A stretch of 34,386 nt of DNA from an uncultured Oleiphilus sp. Its GTDB lineage: Bacteria; Pseudomonadota; Gammaproteobacteria; Pseudomonadales; Oleiphilaceae. The notes beneath the pieces were generated by a model, which was not told where the DNA came from, ran no database searches, and was given only the letters and a program-made list of their open reading frames with translations. The translations under genes and the position numbers were made by a program. This document shows, piece by piece, positions 25,857 to 34,386 of this stretch. Location of the stretch: positions 1 through 34,386 of the forward strand of contig CAJWAD010000027.1 of NCBI GenBank assembly GCA_913020245.1, given 5' to 3'. The first letter of the stretch is position 1. Every line of letters begins with the position of its first letter.

Positions 25857-28841
25857 CTAACCGTCTAAACCGCCCAATAACTCTTTCGCTTCCAGACGCT
25901 GGTCTGCGGACCCCTCCCCTTCAACCTCTTGAAGGATCTCCCTTGCGCCATCAATATCGCCCATGTCGATATAAGCACGCGCTAAATCTAACTTTGTTGA
26001 CGCTTCATCCGTCCCCTCTAGAAAATCAAAATCTTCTGTATCGCTTAATTCTGGCTCAAAATCATCAGCATCCCCAAGCGCCTCTACCGCCTCTTCTAAA
26101 ATATCATCGGTAACAAGCAAGTCATCGCCAAGCTCTAGCGATGCCGCGCTGGGTTCATCCGTTTCAGCCTCTGTAGCCTCATCGGTTATAGTAGACTCAT
26201 CTACATTGGCATCTGGGACGATATCCGCTATTGACTCATCATCTGCATTTGGCTCGTCAAGATCGACCGTCAACTCCGAAATATCAAGGTCTGCGGTGAT
26301 GTCGTCGGGAAGCGAAATTTCACTCTCTTGATCCAACTCACCTGCCATGTCTATGTCGCCTAGCTCATCATCAACTGCTAATGCGCTCTCAGAACCGTCC
26401 ATTTCAAGGTCAGCCACTGCACCTTCAAGGCCTGCCGTCACCTCTTCAATATCTACCGAGCCAAGATCAACCGAACCTAGCTCATCAAGCACCTCCTCTG
26501 CTGCTTCTATCTCTTCACTTAGCGAGGAGACTTCTTCTGGTACAGGTGCATCGGCACCCGAAAGGCTCAAATCTAGATCTAAATCTAGTTCTAAATCATC
26601 TGAGTCAAGATCCAAGTCACTAGCAAGATCTGACTTTTCAAGCGCTTCACTCGCTCCCTCGTCATTCAACTCTTCAACGCCTAACATAGACTCAAAGGTA
26701 TCTTCTTCAACCGTATCAAAGTCAAAATTATTTTCGTCGTTTGATAGCAACTCTGCCTCTTCAGCCTCATCTAAAAGATGATTAGTTTCAGCAGTTTCCA
26801 CGTCATCCATTAAATCACTGGGCTCGGCGGTGAGGTAATCATCTGAAGCATGGTCGGCCGACTGGTCTTTATTTTTCGCAAGCGCTTCATTTAACTGGTC
26901 ACGTATCACTCCCGCCTCTGCTAACGCTTCTTGGTCCTGTATGGCCTCAAGTTCACTAAACTGGCGACCAAAGGCCTCCTCAGCTAGCGACTCTTTTAGC
27001 ACCGAGAGCAGTTTTAGGCGATAATCAACGCGAACGGGCTCATCTGAAATACCCTGTTCTAAAATTTGTATCGCCTGATCAAGGCGCCCATAAGCAATGT
27101 AGACATCCGCTTCAGCGATGACATTTTCTACCCCCTCAGAACCATCCCCTTCTTGCTCTGACGCGGGTCCGGTTTCGGACTGTTGCTCTAACGCATCAAA
27201 TTCGAGCGTCGACAAATCTGCCTCGGGCTGGCTTTCCTGACTTCCGTCAACTTCGGGATCATTTAAAGTTGGGTCACGAGCAACCAAGCTATCATGAACA
27301 TTTTCATCTGAACTGATCTCCTCAGACGCATTCCGTCGAGCTATCAACCAAAAGATTATTAACAACAGAATCAAAAAGCCGGCGACCGCTAGTTGATACA
27401 GCGGGTTATTCAATAAAAGACTCAGCAGTTTCTCTTGAATTGGTTGTTCCGCTTTTGGTTCAGTAGGTACTTCAACAACCTTTTCAACAATCACTTTATC
27501 CTGAATGACCACTACTTCTTTTTCGTCTGCACCATCCGGCAGCACGACATCTTTTACCGATATCGTCTCAGTGACACGTACCTCAACAGCATCAGCACCC
27601 TTGTTGGTCTCTGATTTCGTCATCGAATCTTCCGATGCCTTATCCGCGACACTAAGCTCTTGTGATGCTTGGCTCTCGGCTAGTTCACTTGCTCGCATCT
27701 GGTCTTGGAGGCCAGCTAACTGGTCATTTTTTAAGGTCAACAATCGCTGAAGGGTATCTAATTGTTCTTGTAAATCGTCTACACGACCAGAAAGCTCATC
27801 ATTTTCAAGGTTCGCCTTATCAAGCTGCTCAAGGGTTAATTCTAACTCTGCATCATTGGATGCCCCAGTGCTACTCGTTCCAACTTGATCTGAACTCGCA
27901 GTGTCACTTTGCTTCGCATTCTGATCCGCAACCACTAACTTAAGCTGATCATCTGACTCAACTGTTACCGCTGGTTTTGGTGGTTGTTCTGTCTGTTTCG
28001 ACGCAGATACCACAGACTTTGATTTAGGTTTTCTGAGCGCTTCATTCTGAGCAATTACTTGACTGACCGCCTGGCTCGCCGAACGCGCTTGTATTTGATC
28101 TTTTGTTGGCAGCCTAAGTACCTGTCCTATCTTTACCTTGTTTATGTTGTTATCAATGAATGCATTTGGATTCAGATCCTGGATGGCAAGCATTACTTGC
28201 TGTGGCGAAACGCTGCGATCGGGTCGAGTTTTAAGCGCAATATCCCATAACGTATCTTTTCGAGAAACCGGACCGTATTCGCTGCCCGTAAAAGACGAGG
28301 AAGCCTGCGCACCAGAAGTATCAGCGCGTTCGCTAGTCTCTTTAATCTGACTCACAGGAAGGGCAGATTTTTTAACCGGCAGTACTTGCTGTGTTAACTG
28401 AGCTTGAGAGCCCGCAGTTTTGGCGGCAACCGTCTTATCTTCGGCAAACAAAGGTGGATCAATTAGAAGTGCGTACTCTCGCAACAACCTGCCACTAGGC
28501 CAAATCACCTCGACTAAAAAGTTAAGAAAGGGTTCGCGCACGGGTTTTTTTGTTGTGAGAATAACTTTAGCGGAGCCATCGCCTCGTGTTTCAACTTGGA
28601 AGCGCATATCAGAAAGGAAGTACACCCGATCAACACCCGCTTTCAAGAACTCTTCGCGCGTGGCCAGTCCAGGTAAGATTTCCGCCGAATCTAAGTCTTT
28701 GATGTTAACAAGCTCTAGCTCAGCTTTTAATGGCTGGTTTAACGAAGAACTTACGGACGCCTCACCCAAGCCCAATGCATTTGCTAGGCCTGCAAAACAT
28801 ATACTCAATAGAGTCAATGCACATGCCAGTATACGTATCAT
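25857..28841 (-). CDS. fimV: FimV/HubP-type polar hub protein
   Basis: A 994-residue inner-membrane protein of the FimV/HubP/TspA family, which organises the cell pole and supports type IV pilus assembly and twitching. Start ATG 28841 is preferred, because the AAAGGATG ribosome site ends 6-7 bases before it, whereas ATG 28850 touches that site directly. Residues 1-22 are a signal peptide; the FimV N-terminal domain follows (LGEASVSSSLNQPLKAEL), then a LysM peptidoglycan-binding domain (about 188-245), a coiled coil (about 337-384) and one transmembrane helix (about 480-500, FLILLLIIFWLIARR). A very acidic cytoplasmic region of about 430 residues comes next, with runs such as DLDLDSDDLELDLDLD near 740-760. 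The conserved FimV C-terminal TPR-like motif (KLDLARAYIDMGDIDGAREIL) closes the protein. Confidence 0.94.
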   Translation of the reverse strand: MIRILACALTLLSICFAGLANALGLGEASVSSSLNQPLKAELELVNIKDLDSAEILPGLATREEFLKAGVDRVYFLSDMRFQVETRGDGSAKVILTTKKPVREPFLNFLVEVIWPSGRLLREYALLIDPPLFAEDKTVAAKTAGSQAQLTQQVLPVKKSALPVSQIKETSERADTSGAQASSSFTGSEYGPVSRKDTLWDIALKTRPDRSVSPQQVMLAIQDLNPNAFIDNNINKVKIGQVLRLPTKDQIQARSASQAVSQVIAQNEALRKPKSKSVVSASKQTEQPPKPAVTVESDDQLKLVVADQNAKQSDTASSDQVGTSSTGASNDAELELTLEQLDKANLENDELSGRVDDLQEQLDTLQRLLTLKNDQLAGLQDQMRASELAESQASQELSVADKASEDSMTKSETNKGADAVEVRVTETISVKDVVLPDGADEKEVVVIQDKVIVEKVVEVPTEPKAEQPIQEKLLSLLLNNPLYQLAVAGFLILLLIIFWLIARRNASEEISSDENVHDSLVARDPTLNDPEVDGSQESQPEADLSTLEFDALEQQSETGPASEQEGDGSEGVENVIAEADVYIAYGRLDQAIQILEQGISDEPVRVDYRLKLLSVLKESLAEEAFGRQFSELEAIQDQEALAEAGVIRDQLNEALAKNKDQSADHASDDYLTAEPSDLMDDVETAETNHLLDEAEEAELLSNDENNFDFDTVEEDTFESMLGVEELNDEGASEALEKSDLASDLDLDSDDLELDLDLDLSLSGADAPVPEEVSSLSEEIEAAEEVLDELGSVDLGSVDIEEVTAGLEGAVADLEMDGSESALAVDDELGDIDMAGELDQESEISLPDDITADLDISELTVDLDEPNADDESIADIVPDANVDESTITDEATEAETDEPSAASLELGDDLLVTDDILEEAVEALGDADDFEPELSDTEDFDFLEGTDEASTKLDLARAYIDMGDIDGAREILQEVEGEGSADQRLEAKELLGGLDG
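26560..26622. repeat. Short degenerate repeats inside fimV
   Basis: Tandem copies of a six-to-twelve-base unit related to AAATCTAGATCT encode the DLDL-type acidic run of FimV. Such repeats are prone to length change by slippage. Confidence 0.6.
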
Positions 28842-29060
28842 TACGTTCATCCTTTATTTTTTTCTTAAGCATTGCAAAGCAGTTTTCAACCCAAAAACTT
28901 TAAAAAACAGGTTAAGAAATCAACACAGCCACTTGCTTTAACTCGAAATTTTAATTGTAAAATAACATTAAAAGTATTGATGAAAGACTGTTAATTATCA
29001 ACAATAGTTTATGTTCTTGTTTGTAACCATGACCGCCAACTTGCCACCCTAACCGTTATG
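28842..29060. other. AT-rich non-coding region upstream of fimV
   Basis: About 220 AT-rich bases lie between the asd terminator and fimV. No gene is seen. The fimV-truA promoter is presumably here; several weak hexamer pairs exist but none is convincing. Confidence 0.4.
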
Positions 29061-29063
29061 CAC

Positions 29064-29094
29064 AAAAAAGCCGGTACACATAATTAGTACCGGC
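29064..29094 (-). terminator. Intrinsic terminator after asd
   Basis: Perfect eight-base arms GCCGGTAC (29070-29077) and GTACCGGC (29087-29094) are followed, in the minus direction, by six T residues. It closes the leuCDB-asd unit 39 bases after the asd stop. Confidence 0.93.
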
Positions 29095-29132
29095 TGATGC
29101 CACTACACATCTCTACTGTCGGCAAACGCTCA

Positions 29133-30251
29133 TTATTCTTGAGCATCTAGAAGAATTCGTAACATTCTACGCAACGGCTCAGCCGCGCCCCAGAGGAGTT
29201 GATCGCCGACCGTAAAGGCTGAAATATATTCAGGGCCCATCGATAATTTCCGAATTCGACCAATCGGAATACTCAATGTGCCAGTCACTTTCGCTGGACT
29301 TAACTCCTGAATCGACGATTCGCGGAGATTTGGAATAACTTTGACCCAATCATTTGCGCCTGCCAGCTTTTCTTCAATTTCGTCAACGGAAATGTCTCGC
29401 GTAAGCTTGATCGTCAGCGCTTGACTATGGCAACGCATGGCCCCTATCCTTACACATAAGCCATCGACAGGAATAGGTGCATCCTCAGTCGCCAAGATCT
29501 TATTTGTTTCAGCACCGGCTTTCCATTCCTCCCGGCTTTGACCAGACGGAAGTTCACTATCGATCCAAGAAATTAAACTACCCGCAAGTGGCACACCGAA
29601 TTGATCCGTTGGGAATTGGGCTGATCGAAGCTTGTTTGCAACGGCTTGATCAATGTCTAAAATCGCCGAAGCGGGGTCAGCGAGTTTATCTGCCACCGTA
29701 GCATGCACGTTACCCATTTGCGCAATCAGCTCTCGCATATGTTTGGCCCCTGAACCAGAGGCGGCTTGATATGTCATAGGAGATACCCATTCGATGAGGC
29801 CTTCCTCGAATAAACCACCCAAAGCGATCAACATTAGACTGACAGTACAGTTACCGCCCACATAAGTTTTCACGCCCTTTGCTAACGCTGCATCAATCAC
29901 ATCTCTATTGACCGGATCCAACACGATAACCGCATCATCATCCAGGCGTAGCGCCGAGGCTGCATCAATCCAGTAGCCATCCCAACCGCTTTCACGAAGA
30001 TCAGGGAATACTTCTTTAGTATAGTCGCCGCCTTGACAAGTAATGATTACATCCATTTTCGCCAGTTCAGTTATATTCATCGCATCAAGCAACAAGCTTT
30101 CGCCATATCCCACGTCCGGTGCGACCTGGCCCGCTTGCGAGGTGGTAAAGAAAACCGTCTCAACTTGTGAAAAATCTTGTTCTTCGCGCATACGCTTCAT
30201 CAGCACGGAACCTACCATACCGCGCCAGCCTACCAAGCCTAATTTTTTCAT
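29133..30251 (-). CDS. asd: Aspartate-semialdehyde dehydrogenase
   Basis: A 372-residue NADPH-dependent enzyme that reduces aspartyl phosphate to the semialdehyde, feeding lysine, diaminopimelate, methionine and threonine synthesis. The N-terminal Rossmann motif [11 protein letters not shown] (residues 5-15) is of the Gram-negative type. The acyl-enzyme Cys135 lies in GGNCTVSLM, and the catalytic His is in [17 protein letters not shown] (near 274). The active-site lid segments ([13 protein letters not shown]) are present. It is 36 bases downstream of leuB, so co-transcription with leuCDB is likely; a strong terminator follows. Confidence 0.97.
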   Translation of the reverse strand: MKKLGLVGWRGMVGSVLMKRMREEQDFSQVETVFFTTSQAGQVAPDVGYGESLLLDAMNITELAKMDVIITCQGGDYTKEVFPDLRESGWDGYWIDAASALRLDDDAVIVLDPVNRDVIDAALAKGVKTYVGGNCTVSLMLIALGGLFEEGLIEWVSPMTYQAASGSGAKHMRELIAQMGNVHATVADKLADPASAILDIDQAVANKLRSAQFPTDQFGVPLAGSLISWIDSELPSGQSREEWKAGAETNKILATEDAPIPVDGLCVRIGAMRCHSQALTIKLTRDISVDEIEEKLAGANDWVKVIPNLRESSIQELSPAKVTGTLSIPIGRIRKLSMGPEYISAFTVGDQLLWGAAEPLRRMLRILLDAQE

Positions 30252-30287
30252 TATCTATTCCTAATTCTCTCGCGGTATTTCAATTGC

Positions 30288-31379
30288 TCAGTGCTGAACT
30301 ATTGAATCTATCGCTGCGATAACCGCATCACCCATCTGGATCGTTGACACTTTTTGACATCCATCTGCATAAATATCTGCTGTGCGTAAACCTTGATCTA
30401 ATACTTTACTGACCGCTTCTTCAATAACGCCCGCCGCTTTGTTCTCGCCTAAACTATAACGTAGCATCATTGCAACAGAGAGAATGGTAGCGAGTGGATT
30501 CGCTATGCCTTGGCCAGCAATATCAGGTGCTGAACCATGACAAGGTTCATACATACCTTTGTTATTGGCATCCAACGACGCAGATGGAAGCATACCGATC
30601 GAACCCGTTAACATTGCCGCGGCGTCAGATAGTATGTCACCAAACATATTACCCGTTACTAACACATCAAACTGCTTAGGCGCTCGAACAAGTTGCATGG
30701 CCGCGTTATCAACATACATGTGGCTTAACTCTACATCCGGATAGTCTTTTGCCATCTCATCTAAAATTTCGCGCCAAAGAACCGTAACTTCAAGCACATT
30801 AGCTTTATCAACCGAGCAAAGTTTGCCATCACGCTTCTGTGCCGCTTCAAAAGCGACTTTCGCAATTCGGCGTATCTCAGACTCCGCATATACATATGTG
30901 TTGTAGCCTTGCCGCTCACCATTTTCTAGCTGCCTCACACCTCGGGGTTGTCCAAAGTAAATGCCACCGGTCAGCTCGCGCACAATCAAAATATCTAAAC
31001 CCGATACCACTTCAGGCTTGAGCGTGGATGCCTCGGCAAGTTGCGGATACAAAATTGCTGGGCGTAAATTACCGAACAATTCAAGATTTGAACGCAAACC
31101 TAATAAGCCTTTCTCAGGACGAACGGACATCTCTAATTCGTCCCATTTAGGGCCGCCGACCGCACCCAATAAAATAGCATCAGCGGCGCGTGCCAAGTCT
31201 AATGTTTCGTCAGGGAGCGGTACGCCAGTTTCATCGATGGCGGCCCCACCCACCAGTGCGGAGTCTAAGTTTAAGCCTAGATTCAGTTTTTCGTTTAATA
31301 GCTTAAGTACACGCTCCGCTTGGGCAACGATTTCAGGCCCAATGCCGTCGCCTGGTAACAATAGAACATTTTTTGACAT
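30288..31379 (-). CDS. leuB: 3-isopropylmalate dehydrogenase
   Basis: A 363-residue NAD-dependent enzyme that oxidises and decarboxylates 3-isopropylmalate, the third step of leucine synthesis. The start is ATG 31379 ([17 protein letters not shown]), the family's usual N-terminus; a 30-residue longer reading from 31469 would overlap leuD and lacks family support. The substrate motif [21 protein letters not shown], the catalytic Tyr in ELTGGIYFG and the metal-binding [14 protein letters not shown] region are present. It follows leuD by 34 bases and precedes asd. Confidence 0.97.
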   Translation of the reverse strand: MSKNVLLLPGDGIGPEIVAQAERVLKLLNEKLNLGLNLDSALVGGAAIDETGVPLPDETLDLARAADAILLGAVGGPKWDELEMSVRPEKGLLGLRSNLELFGNLRPAILYPQLAEASTLKPEVVSGLDILIVRELTGGIYFGQPRGVRQLENGERQGYNTYVYAESEIRRIAKVAFEAAQKRDGKLCSVDKANVLEVTVLWREILDEMAKDYPDVELSHMYVDNAAMQLVRAPKQFDVLVTGNMFGDILSDAAAMLTGSIGMLPSASLDANNKGMYEPCHGSAPDIAGQGIANPLATILSVAMMLRYSLGENKAAGVIEEAVSKVLDQGLRTADIYADGCQKVSTIQMGDAVIAAIDSIVQH

Positions 31380-31413
31380 GGTTTTTTTTCCGAGTAAATT
31401 TAAATACACGCAG

Positions 31414-32064
31414 TTAAGCGTTTGACGAAGCAAATAGCCAAGGCGCGCTCTTACGGCGACGCTCTTCATATGATTTTATTGCGCTGGCATCTTCTAATGT
31501 CACACCGATATCATCGAGACCATTTACAAGGCAATGCTTACGAAATGTATCAACATCAAAGCGAAAGCTGTCTCCGTTTGGCGTTGTTACTTGTTGCTTA
31601 ATCAAGTCCACTCCCAAGGAATAGCCTTCGGTCTGCGCAACATCACTAAATAATCGATCGACAATGGCTTCATCCAATACAATTGGCAACAGGCCGTTCT
31701 TAAAACAGTTATTAAAAAAAATATCGGCAAAACTCGGGGCAATAATCACTCGAAAACCAAAGTCTTCTAATGCCCATGGCGCGTGCTCACGTGAAGACCC
31801 GCAGCCGAAATTCTGGCGAGCAAGCAACACACTCGACCCTGCATAGCGTGCTTGATTGAGCACGAAGTCTTCATTTATCGGACGCCCCTCGCAACTCTGA
31901 TCTGGCTTGCCTTCATCTAAATAACGCAATTCATCAAACAAGTTTTTTCCAAAGCCCGTTCGCTTGATCGACTTAAGAAACTGCTTAGGAATAATCATAT
32001 CAGTGTCAACGTTGGCGCGATCCATAGGCGCCACAACACCATTCATCTCTGTAAACTTTCGCAT
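31414..32064 (-). CDS. leuD: 3-isopropylmalate dehydratase small subunit
   Basis: A 216-residue swivel subunit that pairs with LeuC to isomerise 2-isopropylmalate to 3-isopropylmalate. Its hallmarks are [15 protein letters not shown] near the N-terminus, [13 protein letters not shown] (about 72-84) and [21 protein letters not shown] 32064 is chosen because a strong GAGGAGAGGGG ribosome site lies directly upstream; a 17-residue longer reading from 32115 would run into leuC. It begins 10 bases after the leuC stop. Confidence 0.96.
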   Translation of the reverse strand: MRKFTEMNGVVAPMDRANVDTDMIIPKQFLKSIKRTGFGKNLFDELRYLDEGKPDQSCEGRPINEDFVLNQARYAGSSVLLARQNFGCGSSREHAPWALEDFGFRVIIAPSFADIFFNNCFKNGLLPIVLDEAIVDRLFSDVAQTEGYSLGVDLIKQQVTTPNGDSFRFDVDTFRKHCLVNGLDDIGVTLEDASAIKSYEERRRKSAPWLFASSNA

Positions 32065-32074
32065 TCCCCTCTCC

Positions 32075-33493
32075 TCAAACCGTAAATTCGCGCACATCAA
32101 CAAAGTGACCCGCAATTGCGGCGGCCGCCGCCATCGCTGGACTCACTAAGTGTGTGCGTCCACCGAAACCCTGACGACCTTCGAAATTTCGGTTTGAGGT
32201 TGAGGCGCAATGCTCACCTTGACCTAATTTATCTGCATTCATCGCCAAACACATAGAGCAACCTGGTTCACGCCATTCCAACCCAGCCTCGATAAAAATT
32301 CTATCTAAACCTTCTTGCTCAGCTTGCGCTTTGACCAAACCCGAACCAGGAACGACTAAGGCTTGTTTTAAAGATGCAGCAACGGTTCGACCCTTAACAA
32401 TTTTTGCCGCTGCGCGTAGATCTTCGATACGCGAATTTGTACAAGAGCCAATAAATACACGATCGAGCTGAATATCAGAAATTGGCATATCCGCATTTAA
32501 GCCCATATATTGCAAAGCTCTTTCAATGCCTTCCTTAATTACGGCATCCTGCTCATGAGCCGGATTGGGGACCTTGGCACTGACCGGGAGTACCATTTCT
32601 GGGGACGTACCCCAAGTTACTTGGGGCTGGATATCTAGCCCATTCAACTCAACAACCTTGTCAAACTCGGCATCCGCATCACTTTTTAGATCTTGCCATG
32701 CCTCAACTGCTTTATCCCACATCGCGCCTTTCGGGGAGAAAGGGCGGCCCTTCACATAATCGATGGTGGTTTGGTCAACGGCGATCATACCCGCTCGCGC
32801 ACCCGCTTCTATGGCCATATTACACACAGTCATACGACCTTCCATTGATAGGTCTTGAATAGCCTCACCACCAAACTCAATGGCATAACCTGTACCACCA
32901 GCCGTACCAATTTTGCCAATAATAGCCAGAATAATATCTTTGCCTGTTATGCCTTGCGAAACTTTACCGTTTACCCGCACGAGCATGTTTTTCATTTTCT
33001 TTTGAATCAGCGTCTGCGTCGCCAACACGTGCTCTACTTCAGACGTACCGATACCATGCGCTAAGGCACCAAAAGCCCCATGTGTAGAGGTGTGCGAATC
33101 CCCACATACGACCGTCATGCCTGGTAACGTGGCGCCTTGTTCTGGGCCAACCACGTGCACAACCCCTTGGCGTTTATCCGCCATTTTAAACTCAACAATA
33201 CCAAACTCATCGCAGTTATCATCCAGTGTTTGCACCTGAATACGCGAGACAGGATCGGCAATGCCTTGCACACCTTTCGATCGATCGGTGGTTGGGACAT
33301 TGTGGTCAGGGGTCGCTAAATTGGCATCGATACGCCAAGGCTGACGGCCCGCGATACGCAAACCCTCAAACGCTTGTGGTGATGTCACCTCATGAAGCAG
33401 CTGCCTATCGATGTATATCAAAGCTGACCCATCATCACGCTGTTTCACTAAATGCGCATCCCATAACTTATCGTAAAGGGTTTTCGTTGCCAT
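32075..33493 (-). CDS. leuC: 3-isopropylmalate dehydratase large subunit
   Basis: A 472-residue aconitase-family subunit carrying a [4Fe-4S] cluster. The three cluster cysteines are visible in GSCTNSR and in [18 protein letters not shown]-like [23 protein letters not shown] and [18 protein letters not shown] are all in place. Two ATG codons lie side by side (33496 and 33493). The second is preferred because GAGG then sits six bases upstream and the protein then begins [14 protein letters not shown] as in homologues. It is the first gene of leuCDB(-asd), divergent from a LysR regulator gene. Confidence 0.97.
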   Translation of the reverse strand: MATKTLYDKLWDAHLVKQRDDGSALIYIDRQLLHEVTSPQAFEGLRIAGRQPWRIDANLATPDHNVPTTDRSKGVQGIADPVSRIQVQTLDDNCDEFGIVEFKMADKRQGVVHVVGPEQGATLPGMTVVCGDSHTSTHGAFGALAHGIGTSEVEHVLATQTLIQKKMKNMLVRVNGKVSQGITGKDIILAIIGKIGTAGGTGYAIEFGGEAIQDLSMEGRMTVCNMAIEAGARAGMIAVDQTTIDYVKGRPFSPKGAMWDKAVEAWQDLKSDADAEFDKVVELNGLDIQPQVTWGTSPEMVLPVSAKVPNPAHEQDAVIKEGIERALQYMGLNADMPISDIQLDRVFIGSCTNSRIEDLRAAAKIVKGRTVAASLKQALVVPGSGLVKAQAEQEGLDRIFIEAGLEWREPGCSMCLAMNADKLGQGEHCASTSNRNFEGRQGFGGRTHLVSPAMAAAAAIAGHFVDVREFTV

Positions 33494-33533
33494 CATATAC
33501 CTCAGCGTCTCTCGAAAAATTGTTCTTTATCGC

Positions 33534-33571
33534 GGGTAATGTAAATTTATTACCCCACTATTTTTTGGCAA
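33534..33571 (-). promoter_or_regulatory. leuC promoter with overlapping palindrome
   Basis: Read on the minus strand, TTGCCA (-35, 33566-33571), a 16-base spacer and TAAATT (-10, 33544-33549) form a plausible sigma-70 promoter about 50 bases before leuC. Perfect arms GGGTAAT (33534-33540) and ATTACCC (33549-33555) straddle the -10 and predicted start site, as an operator would. Confidence 0.5.
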
Positions 33572-33620
33572 TAGTATCCACCTACAACAAATAAAACAAA
33601 TTCATATTTTTTATCTATAC

Positions 33621-33637
33621 TATTCCTTTTAGGAATA
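33621..33637. promoter_or_regulatory. Candidate LysR-type regulator box
   Basis: A perfect interrupted palindrome, TATTCC-N5-GGAATA, containing TTCC-N5-GGAA with the T-N11-A geometry of LysR-family boxes. It lies between the divergent leuC and LysR genes, 18 bases before the regulator's ATG, a position suited to autoregulation and control of leuCDB. Confidence 0.6.
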
Positions 33638-33655
33638 CAAAATGAGTTATAAAAC

Positions 33656-34386
33656 ATGGATATTGACGCCATTCTGGCATTCGTAACCGTCGTAAATGAA
33701 AAATCGTTCTCAAAAGCCGCTAGCACCCTTCATTTAACTCAACCAGCTGTCAGTAAGCGAATCCAAAACCTAGAAAACAGGCTGGATGTAAAGCTATTTG
33801 AACGTCTGCAAAGAGAAATTGTCCTCACCGCAGCAGGTGAGGCATTGTTACCGCATGCAACAACGATTCTGCATGACTTTGATAATGCATTTCAGGCAAT
33901 TAAAGATGTTAGTCGCGATGTGAGTGGGAAACTTCGCATTATTGCCAGTCATCATATTGGCTTACATCGGCTCCCTGTGATTCTGCGAGAATTCAGCGCA
34001 AACTTTCCAGAGGTGGATTTGCAACTTAATTTCCTTGACTCAGAGAGCGCATATCCTCTGCTTAGTGAAAATATTGCAGACTTAGCCTTTGTTACCATTC
34101 CAGATGAACTAAGAGATAAATTTTCTTGCCATCTAAAGTGGGAGGATCCTATGAGCTTCATCTGCGGCAAAGAGCACGCACTCACAAAGGTAAAAGTGGT
34201 CAAGCCCGAAGATCTGGCCGCGCATAATGCTATTTTGCCCTCTCAAACGACCCTCACCTATCGAGTTGTTGAAAAAATTTTTAAAGAAAACAAATTGGTA
34301 CTGAACGCTAAGATTCCTACTAATTACTTGGAAACCATGAAAATGATGGCATCCGTTGGCATGGGCTGGTCAGTATTACCCAACAC
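33656..34386 (+). CDS. LysR-family transcriptional regulator (3' end outside window)
   Basis: The frame is open from ATG 33656 to the window end (243 codons), so the C-terminus is missing. Residues 1-60 form the winged helix-turn-helix (FVTVVNEKSFSKAASTLHLT, then QPAVSKRIQNLE and LFER) followed by LTAAGEALLPHA. Residues about 90-243 are the start of the periplasmic-binding-like effector domain (GKLRIIASHHIGLHRLP, ADLAFVT). It is divergent from leuCDB with 162 bases between start codons. Regulators of the adjacent operon are the rule for LysR proteins, so control of leucine synthesis is a reasonable inference. The effector is not known from sequence; 2-isopropylmalate is the classic signal for leucine LysR regulators in other bacteria. 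Confidence 0.92.
   Translation, partial: MDIDAILAFVTVVNEKSFSKAASTLHLTQPAVSKRIQNLENRLDVKLFERLQREIVLTAAGEALLPHATTILHDFDNAFQAIKDVSRDVSGKLRIIASHHIGLHRLPVILREFSANFPEVDLQLNFLDSESAYPLLSENIADLAFVTIPDELRDKFSCHLKWEDPMSFICGKEHALTKVKVVKPEDLAAHNAILPSQTTLTYRVVEKIFKENKLVLNAKIPTNYLETMKMMASVGMGWSVLPN

Noticed and set aside
26347-26781. 144-residue serine-rich frame opposite fimV
   Set aside because: It is the antisense image of the acidic Asp/Glu/Leu codons of FimV; composition is explained by that gene.
28848-28850. First ATG of fimV as the start
   Set aside because: The AAAGG ribosome site abuts it with no spacing; the ATG three codons later is ideally spaced and leads straight into the signal peptide.
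28420-28941. 173-residue rightward frame opposite the fimV start
   Set aside because: It lies almost wholly antisense to conserved FimV N-terminal sequence and shows no own domain.
1-34386. Defence island, prophage, transposon, CRISPR or RNA genes
   Set aside because: All sizeable intergenic gaps were read; no regularly spaced repeats, transposase, integrase, toxin-antitoxin pair, tRNA or rRNA sequence was recognised.

Overview
The window looks like chromosome from a free-living, probably marine or aquatic gammaproteobacterium. The clearest evidence is the conserved block read on the minus strand from about 33.5 kb down to 15.6 kb: leuC-leuD-leuB-asd-fimV-truA-trpF-trpB-trpA-accD-folC-dedD-cvpA-purF-metZ. 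This is the classical gammaproteobacterial order (E. coli keeps truA-accD-folC-dedD-cvpA-purF; Pseudomonas and Xanthomonas types add fimV, trp genes and metZ). It is followed by ftsK-lolA-rarA, also minus strand. No tRNA, rRNA, CRISPR array, insertion sequence, integrase or phage gene was seen. I do not assign a genus.

Region 1 (1-10.6 kb) is a mixed accessory segment with short transcription units on both strands. It holds the 3' part of an exported multiheme cytochrome c with HEAT-like and TPR repeats, an AqpZ water channel, a short-chain dehydrogenase, a two-gene flavodoxin operon with a Fur box between its -10 and -35 elements, and a membrane-anchored protein of unknown function. It also holds a type I Baeyer-Villiger-like flavin monooxygenase, a small possible membrane protein, a FAAH-like amidase and a small outer-membrane beta-barrel protein. 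Several units end in clear intrinsic terminators.

Region 2 (10.7-15.4 kb, minus) is ftsK-lolA-rarA: chromosome segregation and division, lipoprotein trafficking to the outer membrane, and replication-fork maintenance. Region 3 (15.6-25.9 kb, minus) covers methionine (metZ), purine (purF), envelope/division (cvpA, dedD), folate (folC), fatty-acid (accD) and tryptophan (trpA, trpB, trpF) functions, then truA and fimV. Many of these genes are nearly contiguous, with ATGA or other short overlaps or gaps of 2-60 bases.

Region 4 (29.1-34.4 kb) is asd plus the leucine operon leuCDB, with a divergent LysR-type regulator cut off by the window end. The divergent promoter region carries two perfect-arm palindromes. 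One has LysR T-N11-A geometry and the other overlaps the predicted leuC -10 element.

I did not find a convincing undescribed multigene defence or biosynthetic system. The best leads are the Fur-controlled flavodoxin with its translationally coupled 111-residue partner of unknown function, the cytochrome-HEAT-TPR protein at the left edge, and the operators around the leu promoter.
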